The translations under genes and the position numbers were made by a program. Positions 1 to 12,059 of a stretch of DNA of 64,000 bases are shown here, piece after piece; position 1 is the stretch's first letter; every line of letters begins with the position of its first letter. This DNA comes from Fonsecaea monophora (lineage: Eukaryota; Ascomycota; Eurotiomycetes; Chaetothyriales; Herpotrichiellaceae): positions 186,001-250,000 of the forward strand of contig NW_019173956.1 of assembly GCF_001642475.1 (NCBI RefSeq), read 5' to 3'. The notes beneath the pieces are model-generated. The model did no database searches. It was not told the DNA's origin and saw only the letters and a list, made by a program, of their open reading frames with translations.

Positions 1-608
1 ACCCCAGATTCTTGGCGGGAGATCCAGTCCAGCAGCCCCCAGCTGGTACCTTGATCTCAACCCACGGTACAAAGTGGTTAGTACATGTACGCAGTGGTTG
101 AGCCAGAGAGGGCGTCGATGGCGTCTCAACCGAACTCCAGAACAGCTCCGTCGTGGGAACGGGAACTCCAACAAAGGAATGGAATGATTGAGACAGCCAA
201 AGTGAAACGTGTTGTTTCCAACACTCCGATAATGATTTCAAAGCTACCGTGCATGGTCTGGTGGGATCAATGATAGAAACCAGCCCAACCCTGCCATCTC
301 ATGTTTCCCCAGCCGAATGCCGTGAGTGTCTTCTTCATAGCCATGTATTGCTGCTTCCTGTCCCATGCCGCAACAGTCCGAACCCACCCCCATTCCTTGC
401 CAAGGCAAAATATCCATCGTGGGTATCATCAAACGCGTAACCTTGTCGCATCCCAAAGGTGCTATCGTGACCATGCCACTGTATCGACCAGCGAAGACGA
501 ACAGGCCAGAAGACATCGTTCAAACGAAGATTGATTTGGAGCTCCATCGACAACTTCTATCTGTCCTCGAAGGCCGAGCATGATAGCACAGGATACCGGC
601 TGAGGCGT
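1..608. other. Intergenic, no gene seen
   Basis: No open frame here has recognisable family features or clear splice signals. The stretch probably includes the 3' untranslated region of the minus-strand eIF1 gene that ends at 609. A gene lying mostly beyond the left edge cannot be excluded. Confidence 0.4.
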
Positions 609-1280
609 TTAGAAACCATGGACCTGGATGAGTATTAGTAAGGCGTCGTTGCGTACGGCGCAGTAGAATCTCCTTACCTTGATAGTCTTTGCATCGAGCT
701 CGAGGCCGTCCTTGGCGACCAAGAATTCTTGAACATCTTTGCGCTGGTCACCCTGGAGCTGGATCACCTCGCCCATCTCGCTGTCTGTGACGATTGTGCC
801 ATTGCAGGCTGGGGTCATTGTCAGCCATAGACCTTTGTAGTCCCTTATCTCTTTCACATACCGAATTTCTTCTTGATGACCTTGAGGATCTTCTTCTGGT
901 CGAATTTCTTCGGAAGGCCTTGGACGGTGGTCAGAGTCTTACGACCATTGCGCTGCTGGATACGAATGTGGATGTAATTCTGGGATTGCTTCGCTTCCCC
1001 AGTGTCGTCGTCGGCCTCCGCGAAGGGGTCTGTGACATAAATCAGTGAGCCATGAGTCACGCAACAATTCGCTAAACAATTGCTGCTGTACACGAGGGTC
1101 GTGGAGGTCGACAGCGGGTTTCAACCATGCTCTCAAACAGTCGCTCCCAAAATCTGGTGCTGTCGAGGCACACGATAGAGGCGAGTTGTTTGGGCGATGA
1201 GCGTCGGCTGCGAGGTGGCGAGAGGGGGTGAGAAGAGGGGTCGGCTTACCAAAGGTTTTGAGGTTTTGGATAGTTGACAT
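609..1280 (-). CDS. SUI1: Translation initiation factor eIF1 (SUI1)
   Basis: eIF1 binds the 40S subunit near the P site and enforces start-codon selection during scanning. The gene has four exons: 1280-1250, 1029-862, 808-678 and 623-609. They give 114 residues, close to the usual length for fungal eIF1. The N-terminus reads MSTIQNLKTFDPFAE. It is followed by the signature NYIHIRIQQRNGRKTLTTVQG, then the KKKFACNGTIV and EMGEVIQLQGDQR segments of the SUI1 fold, and the family's C-terminus VHGF. The introns (220, 53 and 54 nt) start GTAAGC, GTATGT and GTAAGG and end in CAG, and every junction restores the conserved protein. The first intron follows codon 10, and the last exon codes only for VHGF and the stop. 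A pyrimidine-rich stretch lies upstream at 1460-1421, on the gene's own strand. Identification is secure. Confidence 0.96.
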
Positions 1281-2057
1281 AAACTCGTTTGTCTCGAGGA
1301 ACGGGCTGGATTGGAAAGAAAAGTGTCGGTGATGAGAAGTTAAGGACTGTTCAATGTCCGGAGTGCAAGCGAAAGAGTTGTTGTTGAGTGGAGAGTGTGG
1401 TGATGGATTGTTGGTTTTGTTTGAGAAGGAGAGAGAAAAGGGAACGGGGGCAGGAAAAGGGCTGATGCAAGAGGCGAACCACAAGAGGCAACAGTGACTG
1501 GTTGGGTGCAGGCCATTTGGTGGGGTTGGCTGGTTGGGCAAGGGAGGAAAGGAACCCGAAAGAATCACTGCCCCCATTCTCTTCGACACACAATGCCCTT
1601 CCTCCCCTAAGCCGCACCTGTGCGTTACGGGCGCCAAGGCCTGGAATAACGCTGGTTGTGGCTGCTACGGCCACTCCCTAAACCTGTGGCAAAAATCATT
1701 GGCGGGCTCTAGGTTCCAACTTCTAGGTCCCACACACGGTGATTGGGGACTTGTTTTCTACACGTACATGAGGCTCATCCCCGGAGACCAGAGATGATGG
1801 CATGTGACGATATCGAGATACTGATCCCATTCAATTATTTGATTTCCACGACCAAGATCTGGACTTGACCGGCATCGCTTTTGTAACATTTTATTCCGTA
1901 GCTGCCATTGCACGCTGCCCTCAAACTCCAGAGCACAAATCGTGGAGGGAATGCTTCCATACATTGCCGCGCTTGTCGCAGAAGCCACCAGTTGATCTAT
2001 ACAGGATTTCTTGGCCGTTCTTCCCATGGAATTCCCCAATGCTGCTTGGACCAATCG
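1281..2057. other. Intergenic between eIF1 and the Asterix-like gene
   Basis: This holds the promoter and leader of the minus-strand eIF1 gene and the 3' end of the Asterix-like gene. Positions 1421-1460 are almost pure purine on the plus strand, so they are a CT-rich tract on the transcribed strand, typical of fungal core promoters. Longer open frames here are unlike any known family. Confidence 0.45.
1421..1460 (-). promoter_or_regulatory. CT-rich core-promoter tract of eIF1
   Basis: Read on the minus strand this is a run of C and T with few interruptions, about 140-180 bases upstream of the eIF1 start. Such tracts often sit just before transcription starts of highly expressed fungal genes. 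The assignment rests on composition and position only. Confidence 0.4.
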
Positions 2058-2721
2058 CTATGTTGAAGCGGCGGGTGCCGGCGCTGCTGGTCCTCTTGCG
2101 TTTGGTGGTGGCGGTAGAAACAGGGGCATATATGTCTGGAACGTATGAGTCGGTGCTCAGCGCTGAAGGTTGAACAGTAACACAACATACCACACCAACA
2201 GCAAGCACTTTCAGATCCATTAGCCTCAGATCCATGAATGCAAAGACTATTCTGGACTCACCAGCCATGCCAAAGGACATATATGCGGGCGTCCCGTTAG
2301 GACTCTGTCTCTGGGCTGGTGTCTCTCCCAACCAGTTCAACAGTGCTGTTAATAGAGAAAACCTGATCCTGTCAAGTCCAAACCACGGTCATGTGTTCAT
2401 CCCTCTTACCAGCCAAGCATCCTGATTGTCATTGTCAGCAATAAACAATGCGTATCAGAGGTGCTGTCCCTTACCTATTTCTTGTAAACATCTACTTTCG
2501 TCATTAGCATTCGGAAGCACAAAATTTAACACAATCCACTCACAGCTGCCATAGGCATGGTGCTCGTTATAGTCGAGCTGAAATCGGTGGGTTTCTCATC
2601 TTTGGGCTCGACGTAGGGGATGACTGAGCGAGCGACATTCGTCAGAGCGCACACTCTTCAATGCGACCGATCCGAGATACTGACCAAGGTCCGCCCTTCG
2701 CATATCCTTTTTAGCAGACAT
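2058..2721 (-). CDS. Asterix/PAT-complex-like small ER membrane protein
   Basis: This looks like the fungal relative of Asterix (WDR83OS), a small membrane protein of the ER PAT complex, which chaperones transmembrane helices during insertion. Seven exons join cleanly: 2721-2685, 2623-2544, 2491-2475, 2421-2410, 2368-2262, 2207-2191 and 2135-2058. They give 115 residues. The N-terminus reads MSAKKDMRRADLVIPYVEP. The middle has TSTMPMAAMFTRNRMLGW, then two hydrophobic helices joined by NWLGETPAQRQSPNGTPAY. The end is VTYMPLFLPP followed by a Pro/Ala tail. The six introns are 41-61 nt. The fourth exon is only 12 nt and three others are 17-37 nt. The last intron (GTATGT...TTCCAG) is needed to reach the conserved VTYMPLFLPP; reading through it gives an unrelated tail. 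The family assignment comes from recalled fungal homologues; the exon model is strongly supported by frame. Confidence 0.85.
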
Positions 2722-3067
2722 GGCTGGAGTCTGGTGAAGTCAAAATGTCCTTTCAGGCAAGTGTATACAAAATGAATCTCAGCTTCGAGAGCGAGACTCG
2801 GCCAACAGCTTCTTTGCTAGTAACGTCTGGACGTACTGAGCTTGCCTTGAGCGGCAAGTCTGGCGAAATCACGTGGGTCGAATCGAGGCTTTCGGATTAG
2901 TAGAAGCGCCGCTCTTAAAATCATGTTTGCGGGCGGTATGGGAAGTATAGGACGGCGTCCTACTTGTCTTCATTCGGACATTGGCTGCGCTCCCGCCCTC
3001 TTTTCTTTTCCTGGAGCTCTGTTGGCCTTGTTAAGGACGCTCTTCAACAGGCGAAGTCATCTTTTCT
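2722..3067. promoter_or_regulatory. Divergent promoter region (Asterix-like / mL45)
   Basis: These 346 bp separate the start codons of two divergent genes and must hold both promoters. No specific element stands out. Confidence 0.4.
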
Positions 3068-4170
3068 ATGAGCCTGGTCAAGATGGCACATCCTGTTGCC
3101 AGAGCCTCGAGCAAGGGTCTCAAGTTATCGTTACCCCTAACTCCCTTAGGTCGAACCCTCCAGATCTGCCCTCAATGCGCGCATCGTTCACCCTCAGTCT
3201 ACGCCCGTCAGTTCACCACCACTCGACGCAGAAATGCAGCCGCCGGAGTCGCCCATAGCATCCCCAACATAGACTCCAAGCTCCCGAAACATGTGTCGAT
3301 GAAAAGTCAGATGAAAAAGGCCAACAGGCAACAGATAGGTACTGATTTGGGAAAACTACCCCAGACCTTCATCCTACCTGCCACCAGGGACCTGCCCGGT
3401 TGGATGAGCCCAGCATTCATCAAGAGAACGAGGATACATTGGCTACAATTCAAAACTGCTGTCAAAGATTGGTGGAGGTAAAGATGTGACTTCTTTCTGC
3501 AATCTGCGTCATGGCTGACTTGCTTCATAGTTTGGTGGTTTTCCTCAAATGGGATGTCAAACGGGACCCTCTCACGGGAAAAAAACTGAGAAAGCCATTG
3601 GAACTTTCCCAGAGAAATCAAATTGCGCGGGGCCTGCACAGGGAATTTCATGAGGCTTTGGGGGAAGGAGACATGAAAAGGCTACAGGTTATTTGCTGCG
3701 AGGGTCTGATGGCGCAGGCGAGAATGCGAATTGAACAACGGAAGGCCATGGGCCGCTCGAAAGAACCTTGGTCGCTCTTGAGTTACTCGGGTATTCGATA
3801 TCCTGTTTGGCTTGAGAGGTGGCCCCTTGCGGTATTTCTGCCCCGGGCAAGCACCAGGGTTGTCTCGGATCGGCTCGCCCCTTTGCCATTTCCAGATACA
3901 TTTCTCCGACAGTGCATCGTGCGCATCAGCAGCATTCAGAACTATCGGCTCGCCGACAGTGACAAGGATACTGTGCTAAAGCATGTTGATTACGTGGTGA
4001 TACAAAAGATGACTGCCATGGGTGAAGAAGGCCCTTGGAAGCTATGGGGTCTTACGGAGCCGTCCACAATAAAGGAGATCGATGGCTTGCTTGAGGGCAA
4101 AGGACAGGAATCGGGGACTACCCTTGCCGAGAGGATACGGGACAAAATATCCGGCATCGTGGGTACCTAG
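3068..4170 (+). CDS. Mitochondrial ribosomal protein mL45 / Mba1 homologue (Tim44-like fold)
   Basis: mL45/Mba1 proteins sit at the exit of the mitochondrial ribosome and help dock it to the inner membrane for co-translational insertion. Two exons, 3068-3477 and 3531-4170, give 349 residues. The 53-nt intron (GTAAAG...TTCATAG) restores frame as DWW-S-LVVFLKWDVK. The first 50 residues are rich in Arg, Ser and Thr with few acids (e.g. ARQFTTTRRRNAAAG), consistent with a mitochondrial presequence. Family-like segments are KLPQTFILPATRDLPGW and GLHREFHEALGEGDMKRLQ, followed by the alpha/beta domain ending in a helical tail. A second Met six codons in (3083) is an equally good start. The gene is divergent from the Asterix-like gene. 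The family call is from general resemblance, so moderate to good. Confidence 0.78.
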
Positions 4171-6294
4171 TCGAACAAGACGGATCAGATTGTTGGTGTT
4201 GCGGTGGTCATACGTGCATCTGTCGGTTTCTCCAGAGCAAGAGTACATGCCACCGCGAGGCCGATACAATTGTCTCTCACCAATTCCCTCTTTCGCTGCG
4301 ATTCTGCGACAAATATGGGGCTCGCAATGTCGGTTTGCAGTGGTAGCCTTTACAGCTGCTGAAACAAGGCGGAACAGACCATCATGGACGATTCCGCAAA
4401 TAACGACATCGACTTTTTGAAGACTTTGATCATCAGCAAAAGGTGGAGGAGTGGAATCGCTTTCGGTCGCTGAACAGGGACACCACGGCTGATGCGTCTT
4501 GGTCCTGCAAACCTTTGCTGTGACTATTGTTTTCCTCTCGACACCATAAAGTCGGCTTGATTAATTCAACCTATATAAGACGACGTTCAGAGCGCTCAGC
4601 CAGAGCGCCTCATCGCTTGGTTCTCTACCCCTGTCACCGGTTTCAGTCGCGGGAACGAGAGCCTTGTACTTCTACCGAATGTTTGTTCCCTGCACAGCAG
4701 CACAGCAGAAGGAGGATACTGTCCAGGAGCCTGTTAGTGATCTGTTACAATTCTTTGAAAGAGGGATGAGGCCATTTTGTTGTTTGGGGATGCTTCCACT
4801 AAATATACTGGCTGTACTGTACTGTAGTGAGTCACTGAGTGTACCGAGTATGTATGTAGGTCGTATATGTACTGTCTACGTATGTAAGTATACACAAGGG
4901 GAAAAAAGCATTCGAGCCTGTGTCTGCATCGTATCTATAACAGACATTGGCGTGGAGCCACGTAACCTGGTCTGGTTGCCTGGTTGTCGAGTGGTCTGTA
5001 CTCGGTACTTGGTATGGGTCTAGGAATAGGTATGGGTATGGAAATGAAATGGGTAGTAAAAGAAATCCAAGCATATGTGGCATGCATGTACATTACATAC
5101 ATTAGGTACCTAGTAGGTAGGTATGTATACGTCGTACGTACTTGTACTCGTACTCGTACTCGAACTGGAAGCTCTTGTTGGTTTGGAGGCTGCCGCCGTT
5201 TGATGTGCTTAGGTAGCGTGGTAGGTACTCTCTCCATCTCGTCTCCTGTCTCTCGCCTCTTCGCTCTTCTCGTGTCGGCCCTCCTCATTTCCCATTCCAT
5301 TTGCGTACCGATGTCCTCTGTAGGCTATCCTTGAGCGTGGTCGCGGATACTTGGGCTTGCATTAACGGGTCGGTGTACTGATAGGCCGATGGGATGTTGG
5401 GCGGAGGGGCAAGTGGCTGACGAGCTGCTGAGCGGACATGCTCCTAGAGGGCTGACTCTTTGGCCAGTCGATTTCCATGTGCGCGCGTGCGTCTGAGTGC
5501 AACCCTTTCCTCCCTTGAGGCAAGAAGACGAGAAGAGAAAACGTATTTCGAGCCAACAGCTCGAGTTTGTCCCAAGATGATTCCCACAACTCCCTATTTC
5601 CCCCTTCTCTTTTCTCTCCTCACCATCGTGTCTCTTTGCTTGTGACTTGTCAAGTTGTATTCCATCAACTCCGTTCGCCCCCAACATTTCGGTCCTAGAG
5701 CTACGCAGACATTCCAGGTTGTCTGTAGCTCTCCCAAAAAGCATGACATGTAACATGGCATGGCTGTGGTCATTAAAGTCATAACATCGTAAAAAATGTA
5801 CCGACGAAATCCATCGTGCGACTCGAATCTTATTCATCAACGATAAACTTGCGCCTCGTCTCCCAGCATTTGGGCCATGACCGTCAGACCACTCTTTTCC
5901 CTCCACTCACGGGCGATGGAGCCGAGAGAGGTGGCAGACAGTAACAGGAGCTGTCCAGGAGCAGCAAAAGCTCGGGTCAATAGCCCAAACGTTCAACCTC
6001 TAAGTTAAATCATGCGCATTCGCGATGAGAAACCGGTTCCTTCGAGATAGAAATCTTCTTTTCATGTTGCTGCTGTTGGTCGTCAGAAGCACAAAAGAGT
6101 ACAAAAGCTGGTGTCATGAAAGTCGATGAGAATGTGCTGTACAAGAATCCAACGCAAATGATCCGGTCTAGTAAGTTTCCAAGCCTCATTGGCAGTTTCT
6201 GTTGCAGAAACTCCTTCGTGACGAGCTCAGAGCATCCAAGTGTGGGTCTGCATCTCTTCAAACTCGAAGCATCCGAAGCACTTGTTTGCAGCGA
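4171..6294. other. Intergenic, repeat-rich, no gene seen
   Basis: This 2.1 kb lies between the convergent mL45 and zinc-finger genes. It includes runs of GTATG/GTAGG-type repeats around 4840-5170. No frame shows a family signature, and the open frames on both strands are low in coding character. It probably holds two 3' untranslated regions. Confidence 0.45.
5144..5162. repeat. (GTACTC)n microsatellite
   Basis: About three tandem copies of a GTACTC hexamer, embedded in a longer stretch made of GTA/TAC-type words. Confidence 0.6.
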
Positions 6295-8489
6295 TCAGAA
6301 CAAGCGCATGCGCCTTTTCCCGGCCTTATTATTTCCATCGATGCGCTGGTTAAGGACTTCACGGAGTTTTGGATCGTGACGGTCTTCGTCCGAATGATGT
6401 TGTCGTACATGACGCTGTAGGTTGTCGGGCCGAGGATACCTATGTTGCTGGTCGGGGCAAAAAGGACATATATACCCGGGAGATGTGTGAACTAAGCCAT
6501 GTCTGGTAGAAACGGAAGTAATCAGCAACAAAACAAGAAATCCATTCTCAGACGGGAATCGTCTCACCTGATCATCTCGTTCTTCCTCTTGAAGCCCAAG
6601 CCACCGTGCCCTCGAGGACAATCTTTGACAGGACAGAAATGAGTCCGGGTGTCAGAATGAACATTCATATGGCTGTTTAACAAGTACTGGGTCTGAAATG
6701 GCGCGGCATTGCATCCCTCGTAAGTGCATTTAAAAGGACCAAGTGAAAAACGAGCGATTGCAACGGCATTGGGCCCGGCCTCGGGTTGGGTCATCGGTTG
6801 AGACACAGATGGACGCTTAGGCTGCAATCTAGATTGCTGTTTGGGTGCAGGCTCGGCCTCTGAGTCAGGTACGGATTCAAGTTCAGAGAGCTCCGAGAGC
6901 TCGGATTCCGTCACGGACCCAGCCCGGGATTCAGCTTCAGTTTGAGATTCGGGTTGAGAACGGCGTTGTGGTCGTGGTTCAGGCGCAGGAGGAGACTGAA
7001 GTTGGACCTGGGGTCGGGCTCGAGCTGCAGATTTGGAATGAGATTGCGGTCGGGTAGTGCGTTGATATTGGACTTTCATTTGTACAGCTGGGTGAGGTTG
7101 AGATTTCGAATCCACTTCGTGCTGAGGCTGAGGCTGAGGTACAGATCGAACCTCACCTGGAGATGTCAGATCGATCTCCATGGTAGAGACTTGCCACGTC
7201 CCGCTGTACTCTTCTTGACCCTCATGAGTTCTCTCAGGCAGAGCGACCAACGACGAAGGACCTGAGGCTGCCGGGGATGGCGTAATGATAGACGAGGCTG
7301 GAGTCGAGGCGGAGATGGAGGTCGACGAAGTATAATCTGAAAAAGTTGACGTATTGGAATTTCCAGTCGCAGTACGCCAGTTGGTGTGAGACGGAGGATC
7401 CGGAGGGGACATGGCAGAATACGCAGAGTACGAAGCAGGGGACGCGTAGGAAACAAACTGGCCGGATAGAGCTCGACCTATTCCTGGAGACGGGCAGGCA
7501 AATGCCCCTGGGCTTGGTTCAGGGACATCGCCAATGGCGATCTTCAGCGACGGGAGCGTTGTCCTATAATCCGCTAGACCAGCGGGTGAGGAACGTGGGG
7601 GGGACCTCTGTTGCATGGCTGGCAAGGTGAAATCCGGATGGGCATCCCGGGGCGATATTGCATACTTGCCGAGAATAGGTGACTTCAGGATCGAGTCGTC
7701 ATCTTGATCACCGTCACGAACGCTCGGAACAAGATTCAGCCGCAAATTCGGAAACAGTGGTCGAGTCCTCGGGGGTGGAATTGTGTTGAACTGCTTTCGC
7801 AGTAGATCTACTTGATTCGACGCGGCATTGGAAGCTGGAGCCTCCCTTTCGGGATTGTGGATGGCTTGTGTAGGCACTGGAGGCGACTGTACCGGGTGCT
7901 CTTCAGCCAGGGTGGCTGGGCTGTCAATCATAGGAAAGTCGTCGTCGTCGTCAATGTCGTCACGGCCAACAGGATCGACGACGAAAGCCGTTTGCGGCGT
8001 CGGCTTTGCTTTGACCAAGTCCGGGTTTGCTCCGATCCGAACGACCCTCCCAGACCCTCTCATCGGTCTCGGGTCATCTTGGATGGCATTATTGTTGTCG
8101 CCATCGTCATGGTCATCCTCGTCGCTGCTGCCACCATCTTCCTCCTCGTCCTCCTCGTCCTCCTCTTCTGACCGACTCCTCGAGTCTAATGGCGCTCGCC
8201 GTGCCTGGCTGGCAAGTGTACGTTGATTGGGATCTAAGGCAAGAATCAGTACGCCATCGGCAAAGGTGCGGTTTGCTCGACCCTTCCGTGCTATAGTCTT
8301 CTGCCGCCGTCCCAGCGTATCCGAATCCTCCGCTTCTGAGGAATCAGAAGATAGTTCGTCGACACGTACAAGAGGTGCAGGGCTGGACCGTGGCCCGTAC
8401 TCCGGGTTGACTGGCTCCAGTCCCGGACTTCGGAGGGGTGCGATGATATCCCGCTCGACGTCGATAAAGAAATCTTGATCGTGGGACAT
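6295..8489 (-). CDS. C2H2 zinc-finger protein, probable transcription factor
   Basis: Two exons, 8489-6568 and 6502-6295, give 709 residues. The 65-nt intron (GTGAGA...TACCAG) lies inside the second zinc finger. The first ~580 residues are low-complexity: an acidic run at about 106-135 (E/D-rich), then long Pro/Ser/Gln-rich stretches typical of activation or disordered regions. Three C2H2 fingers lie near the C-terminus, from about 586. The first is CTYEGC with HMNVH. The second is CPVKDC...FKRKNEMIRHGLVH. The third is CPFCPD...DNLQRHVRQHH. A basic tail (GKRRMRLF) ends the protein. The start was set at MSHDQDFF because the frame upstream has no other ATG. The finger cluster resembles an uncharacterised ascomycete family; target genes are unknown. 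The window is gene-poor on both sides. Confidence 0.88.
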
Positions 8490-11400
8490 GAGTGAACCCG
8501 ACAAATCACATGGCAGACCATCCAAGAGGGATGAGGGAACGGCCCTGGGATGGGCAGCGATATTGTTGACTACGGAGGCAAAGATTGTCTAATATCGACG
8601 TCTCTGCATCATATGCCATGTCAGTGGGTGAAATTCTTCTGACTTTGCTGGTTGGACACGCTCAGCAGGAGCGCATGACATTGAGTAATAGGGACGTGTA
8701 GGACGTGCCATTGTCCGTTGTCGATGGGCCGCAGGATGTGCCAACTCATTACCACAAAGGAATAAGTAGCGGGGGATGGGGATGGGGAGGGGCTTTGACG
8801 AACTCAAAAACGTTCCAGACCATGGTCAGGCGGGATGACAAGCGTGGTGACTTGCGTATTCGGGCAGAGGGCGGCTGAAGAGGGATGGGAATACATTGGT
8901 CCAAAGATGAAAGCAACATGGGGGGAGGGGTGGTAAGATGCTCTTACCGGGAAGCAAAAATGGCTCGATGTTGGGTGAAGGTGTGACTCGGTCAGTTGAT
9001 AAATGGCTGGAAGTGAGGGGTATCTTGTAACACAGGGTCGGGATGAGGCTCTTGGAGGCTCTGAGGAATCGGCTGCGAGGAAAGCACCGGGTTTGTAGGG
9101 TGGGTGGGTTGGGAGGTACAGAATCACGGTTGAATCTGATGCTCTTGGGATGTTTGGACTCCTCCGGATTGCTGGTGGTGACGAGGCAAGTGATAGAAAG
9201 GGCGCACACAAGAGAAGAGACTTGGGAACTAGAGTGTACGAGAGAGAGATGCGAGGCTGTTGTTGGATGATGCGGAGCCGAGTTGGGAGTGGTTTAGGTT
9301 GGGATGGAGGATTTAGACGCAGTCAAAGTCACCCTCTTCCCTCTTCACCTCTCCCGCTCGTCTCGTCTCGTTCTCCTTTCCAATCTTCGCCCACAACCTT
9401 GAACAGAAGAAGAAGAGCAGAAAAAGAATTGCTGGAGCCTTGGATGGCTTAGCGTGGCTGCGTGGGCACGTTGCCAGCACAGCCACTCGCCAATGCCAAC
9501 TTAGGACGATCAAAGGGTTACAAGGGGAGACAGGGTCAAAAAAGGTGGAATGTCAACGGGAATACAGGGTCGTTAGGATGATCCTTGGCCTTTGTATTAC
9601 GCTACATACCGTATGTTGCGAGCTCGAAGGTTTTGGTGGCTACATGAAGAGGTGAGTTGCAGTGCGTTGTTGTGTAGCTAAATCAAGACTTAGTTTCGTG
9701 CCTGTTGCATTAGGGGAGCCATGCACGGGTCTGGAATTGAGGCTGTTAATTTAATGGGTAATGGGGGCCCCCCTCCTAACGCAACTGGATCCACGGGAGG
9801 CTCGTGGAAGAATCAAGCTGAACGCAAGGAAGCCTCCTTAGGCGACTTGAACACTGGCAGCCAATTATTAATGGTAGGAGATCAATCGGATACCAGACTG
9901 CGTTACGGGGGGTTGGAAGCCTCACTGTGATAGGCGAGAAGGAAACCCCAAGTCCCGAACCCAGCGACCCACAGAGTGAATGCCGAATTGCCAATGAGAG
10001 ATAGTAACGAATGAAGGAAAAGAAAAGTGACTGGAGAAGGCCGGATGGCCGGAAATGTCATCTCACTTGTACACATATCACCGAGTGCTGGGAATGGAAC
10101 AGCGACGGTAAAGGCATAAACGGAGGTCGTCATCCCGGCCCGACAAGCATGTCAGATGCCGTCGGTAGGGCAAAAGGGAGACGAGCAGTGGAGCAACAAT
10201 AGAGAGCGAGGCAGACACACAGAAGAGAAGGGGAAGATGAAGAGAGAGACATCTGGATTGCCAGACTGCGCCCTGAAACGCACCCACGGTCAGGGTTGAG
10301 AGAGTCTCCTCCCAACTACCCAACCAAGGAATTGTTCTTAGTCGTAGAGCCAGACACCATGGTGATCCATTGCAGCTGAGACCATGCACGAAGAAGCAAC
10401 ACAAACCGCTACAATGGGCATTCCCACACGCACACGCAGGGCGCTCGCTGGCATCAGCAGCCCAGCAGCCCAGCAACACTACCGCAGCTGGTTTTAATTG
10501 GTGTCTCTGCCTTGCCTCACCTAACGGATTGGGCCTCAAGAGCCACATCCACCCCCCCAAAGACCATGCTAGGTGCCAACCCGTGTTGCGACGAGTGATG
10601 TGTCCCTGCGCGTCCTGCACCTTCTCCCGTCTTTACCCTCTCTCTCTTTCACTGTCCTCGTTTTTTTCTCTTCTCGCCACCATTTCTTCCCAATTTCACT
10701 CTCACACCCGTCAACGACCAGAAATCTACCCAGACAGGCTGGGTCCTGCCAGCTCAACGGGCAGTTCCAGAGCCTCAATTCATCTGATTAGCTGAAAGTC
10801 TGACTCTTTTTAGCTTCGCTGGCAAGCCCCGCAGTCCGCAAAAGAACTTTGCTTGGAAACCCGTCCGCAGCTTCTTTCATTTCTCCCGCGGGCCCTGTCG
10901 CTTAAAAACCTGTCGGCCAACAGGGGTGCCGGCCCTAAATATGCAAGACCTGCGAGTCCCTCGTACGAGGTGCTTGATACAGCCAAAGGAATCACCTCAA
11001 GCCTGCACGGCAAGTCTTGATGTTGGACCAGTAGCCCTCCCATGCCTTTCCAGGTCTTCGAGCAGTCCCGCTCATCCCTATCCGAAGCGACCAAAAAACC
11101 TCTCTCCCCAGCCCCCGACAACGGAAGCGCTAACTAGGCTCACAAGCTTCCCCAGGGAGCGAAGCTGTCTGCTCGAAAAGCACCATCGGAGACCTATTCC
11201 CGCCAACACCCTTCTATGCACGTCCTCTTCCCACTCTGGCCACAAATCAGAAGATAGTAAAAAGACAAACCTGCAAGAATTATAGCATTTTTTCCGGCTG
11301 ACGGCGAGGGTGGTGGACTGCGAGTAAGAGAGCTCGAGGCCAATCACTCAAACGATTACTCGTGATCGGACCGTTAGAGGCACATGAAACCTAGCGTGGA

Positions 11401-12059
11401 AGCCTTATAAATATATTCGGTCAGGTTTGTCATGAAGGAGTCGTGGCGAGGCACATAATCCCAAACTATTATAGAGTCCACAGTACGGACTACCGTTGTA
11501 CGAGTACACGCTCGCACGTATTCTATTATTGCTCTCTATTGTGATATCTATTTGAAAGTGTGATGAGCCTCTGTGATAGGTCAGCTGCCTGTTTTGGCAC
11601 ATCAAATTCGCTGAGGTGACTTCGCCATGGACCAGCACCACCAGTGCTGATCTTTTCAAGACTTGTCCAGTCGAACAAATCCCGCCTTCGTTCCCATAAT
11701 GAAGACCCTCTGTAAACGGGCCGTCGGGCGTCCACCAGCATCAGTCCTGCTGAATCGTCGCTAAACGCGTGGCTAAGCGAGGAACCAACGGCGCATCATC
11801 TGCCTAGCCCGCATCTCCGTTGGTCCAAATCGGGCGAAAAGCACCTCAAAGGAGTGCAACTTAAGAAACCCATGCGAGCAGCTGAGGCAGAACTTGCATG
11901 GCCCCTGGACAAGGAACGGTCACCTTTTTTTGGCTCGAAGATAACTCGTTCACCTTCGAACTGGGTGTTCGTCGTTTCCCGAGTGCTCACCCGAACTGAC
12001 TGCGCAACGGGCGGTCTTGCCTGGCGAAGTCGCGAGATAGCTATGGCTGGGGTCTGCGG
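8490..12059. other. Intergenic, 3.6 kb, no gene seen
   Basis: This is the upstream region of the zinc-finger gene plus the 3' flank of the cystinosin gene. Open frames here lack family features. CT-rich tracts on the plus strand at about 9346-9390 and 10621-10710 look like fungal promoter or leader sequence, so an unrecognised plus-strand transcript is possible. No spliced protein could be supported. Confidence 0.4.
10621..10710 (+). promoter_or_regulatory. CT-rich tract, possible promoter of an unrecognised transcript
   Basis: About 90 bases dominated by C and T on the plus strand, the composition seen just upstream of many fungal transcription starts. No coding gene could be recognised downstream before 12060. 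Confidence 0.25.

Noticed and set aside
1921..2207. A longer C-terminal tail for the Asterix-like protein
   Set aside because: Reading through gives unrelated sequence. Splicing out 2190-2136 restores the conserved VTYMPLFLPP ending.
5325..5906. A 193-codon open frame on the minus strand
   Set aside because: It has no recognisable motif, starts without context and its composition is not coding-like.
10078..10620. A 180-codon open frame on the minus strand
   Set aside because: It is Cys/Trp/Leu-rich without family features; it appears to be a chance frame.
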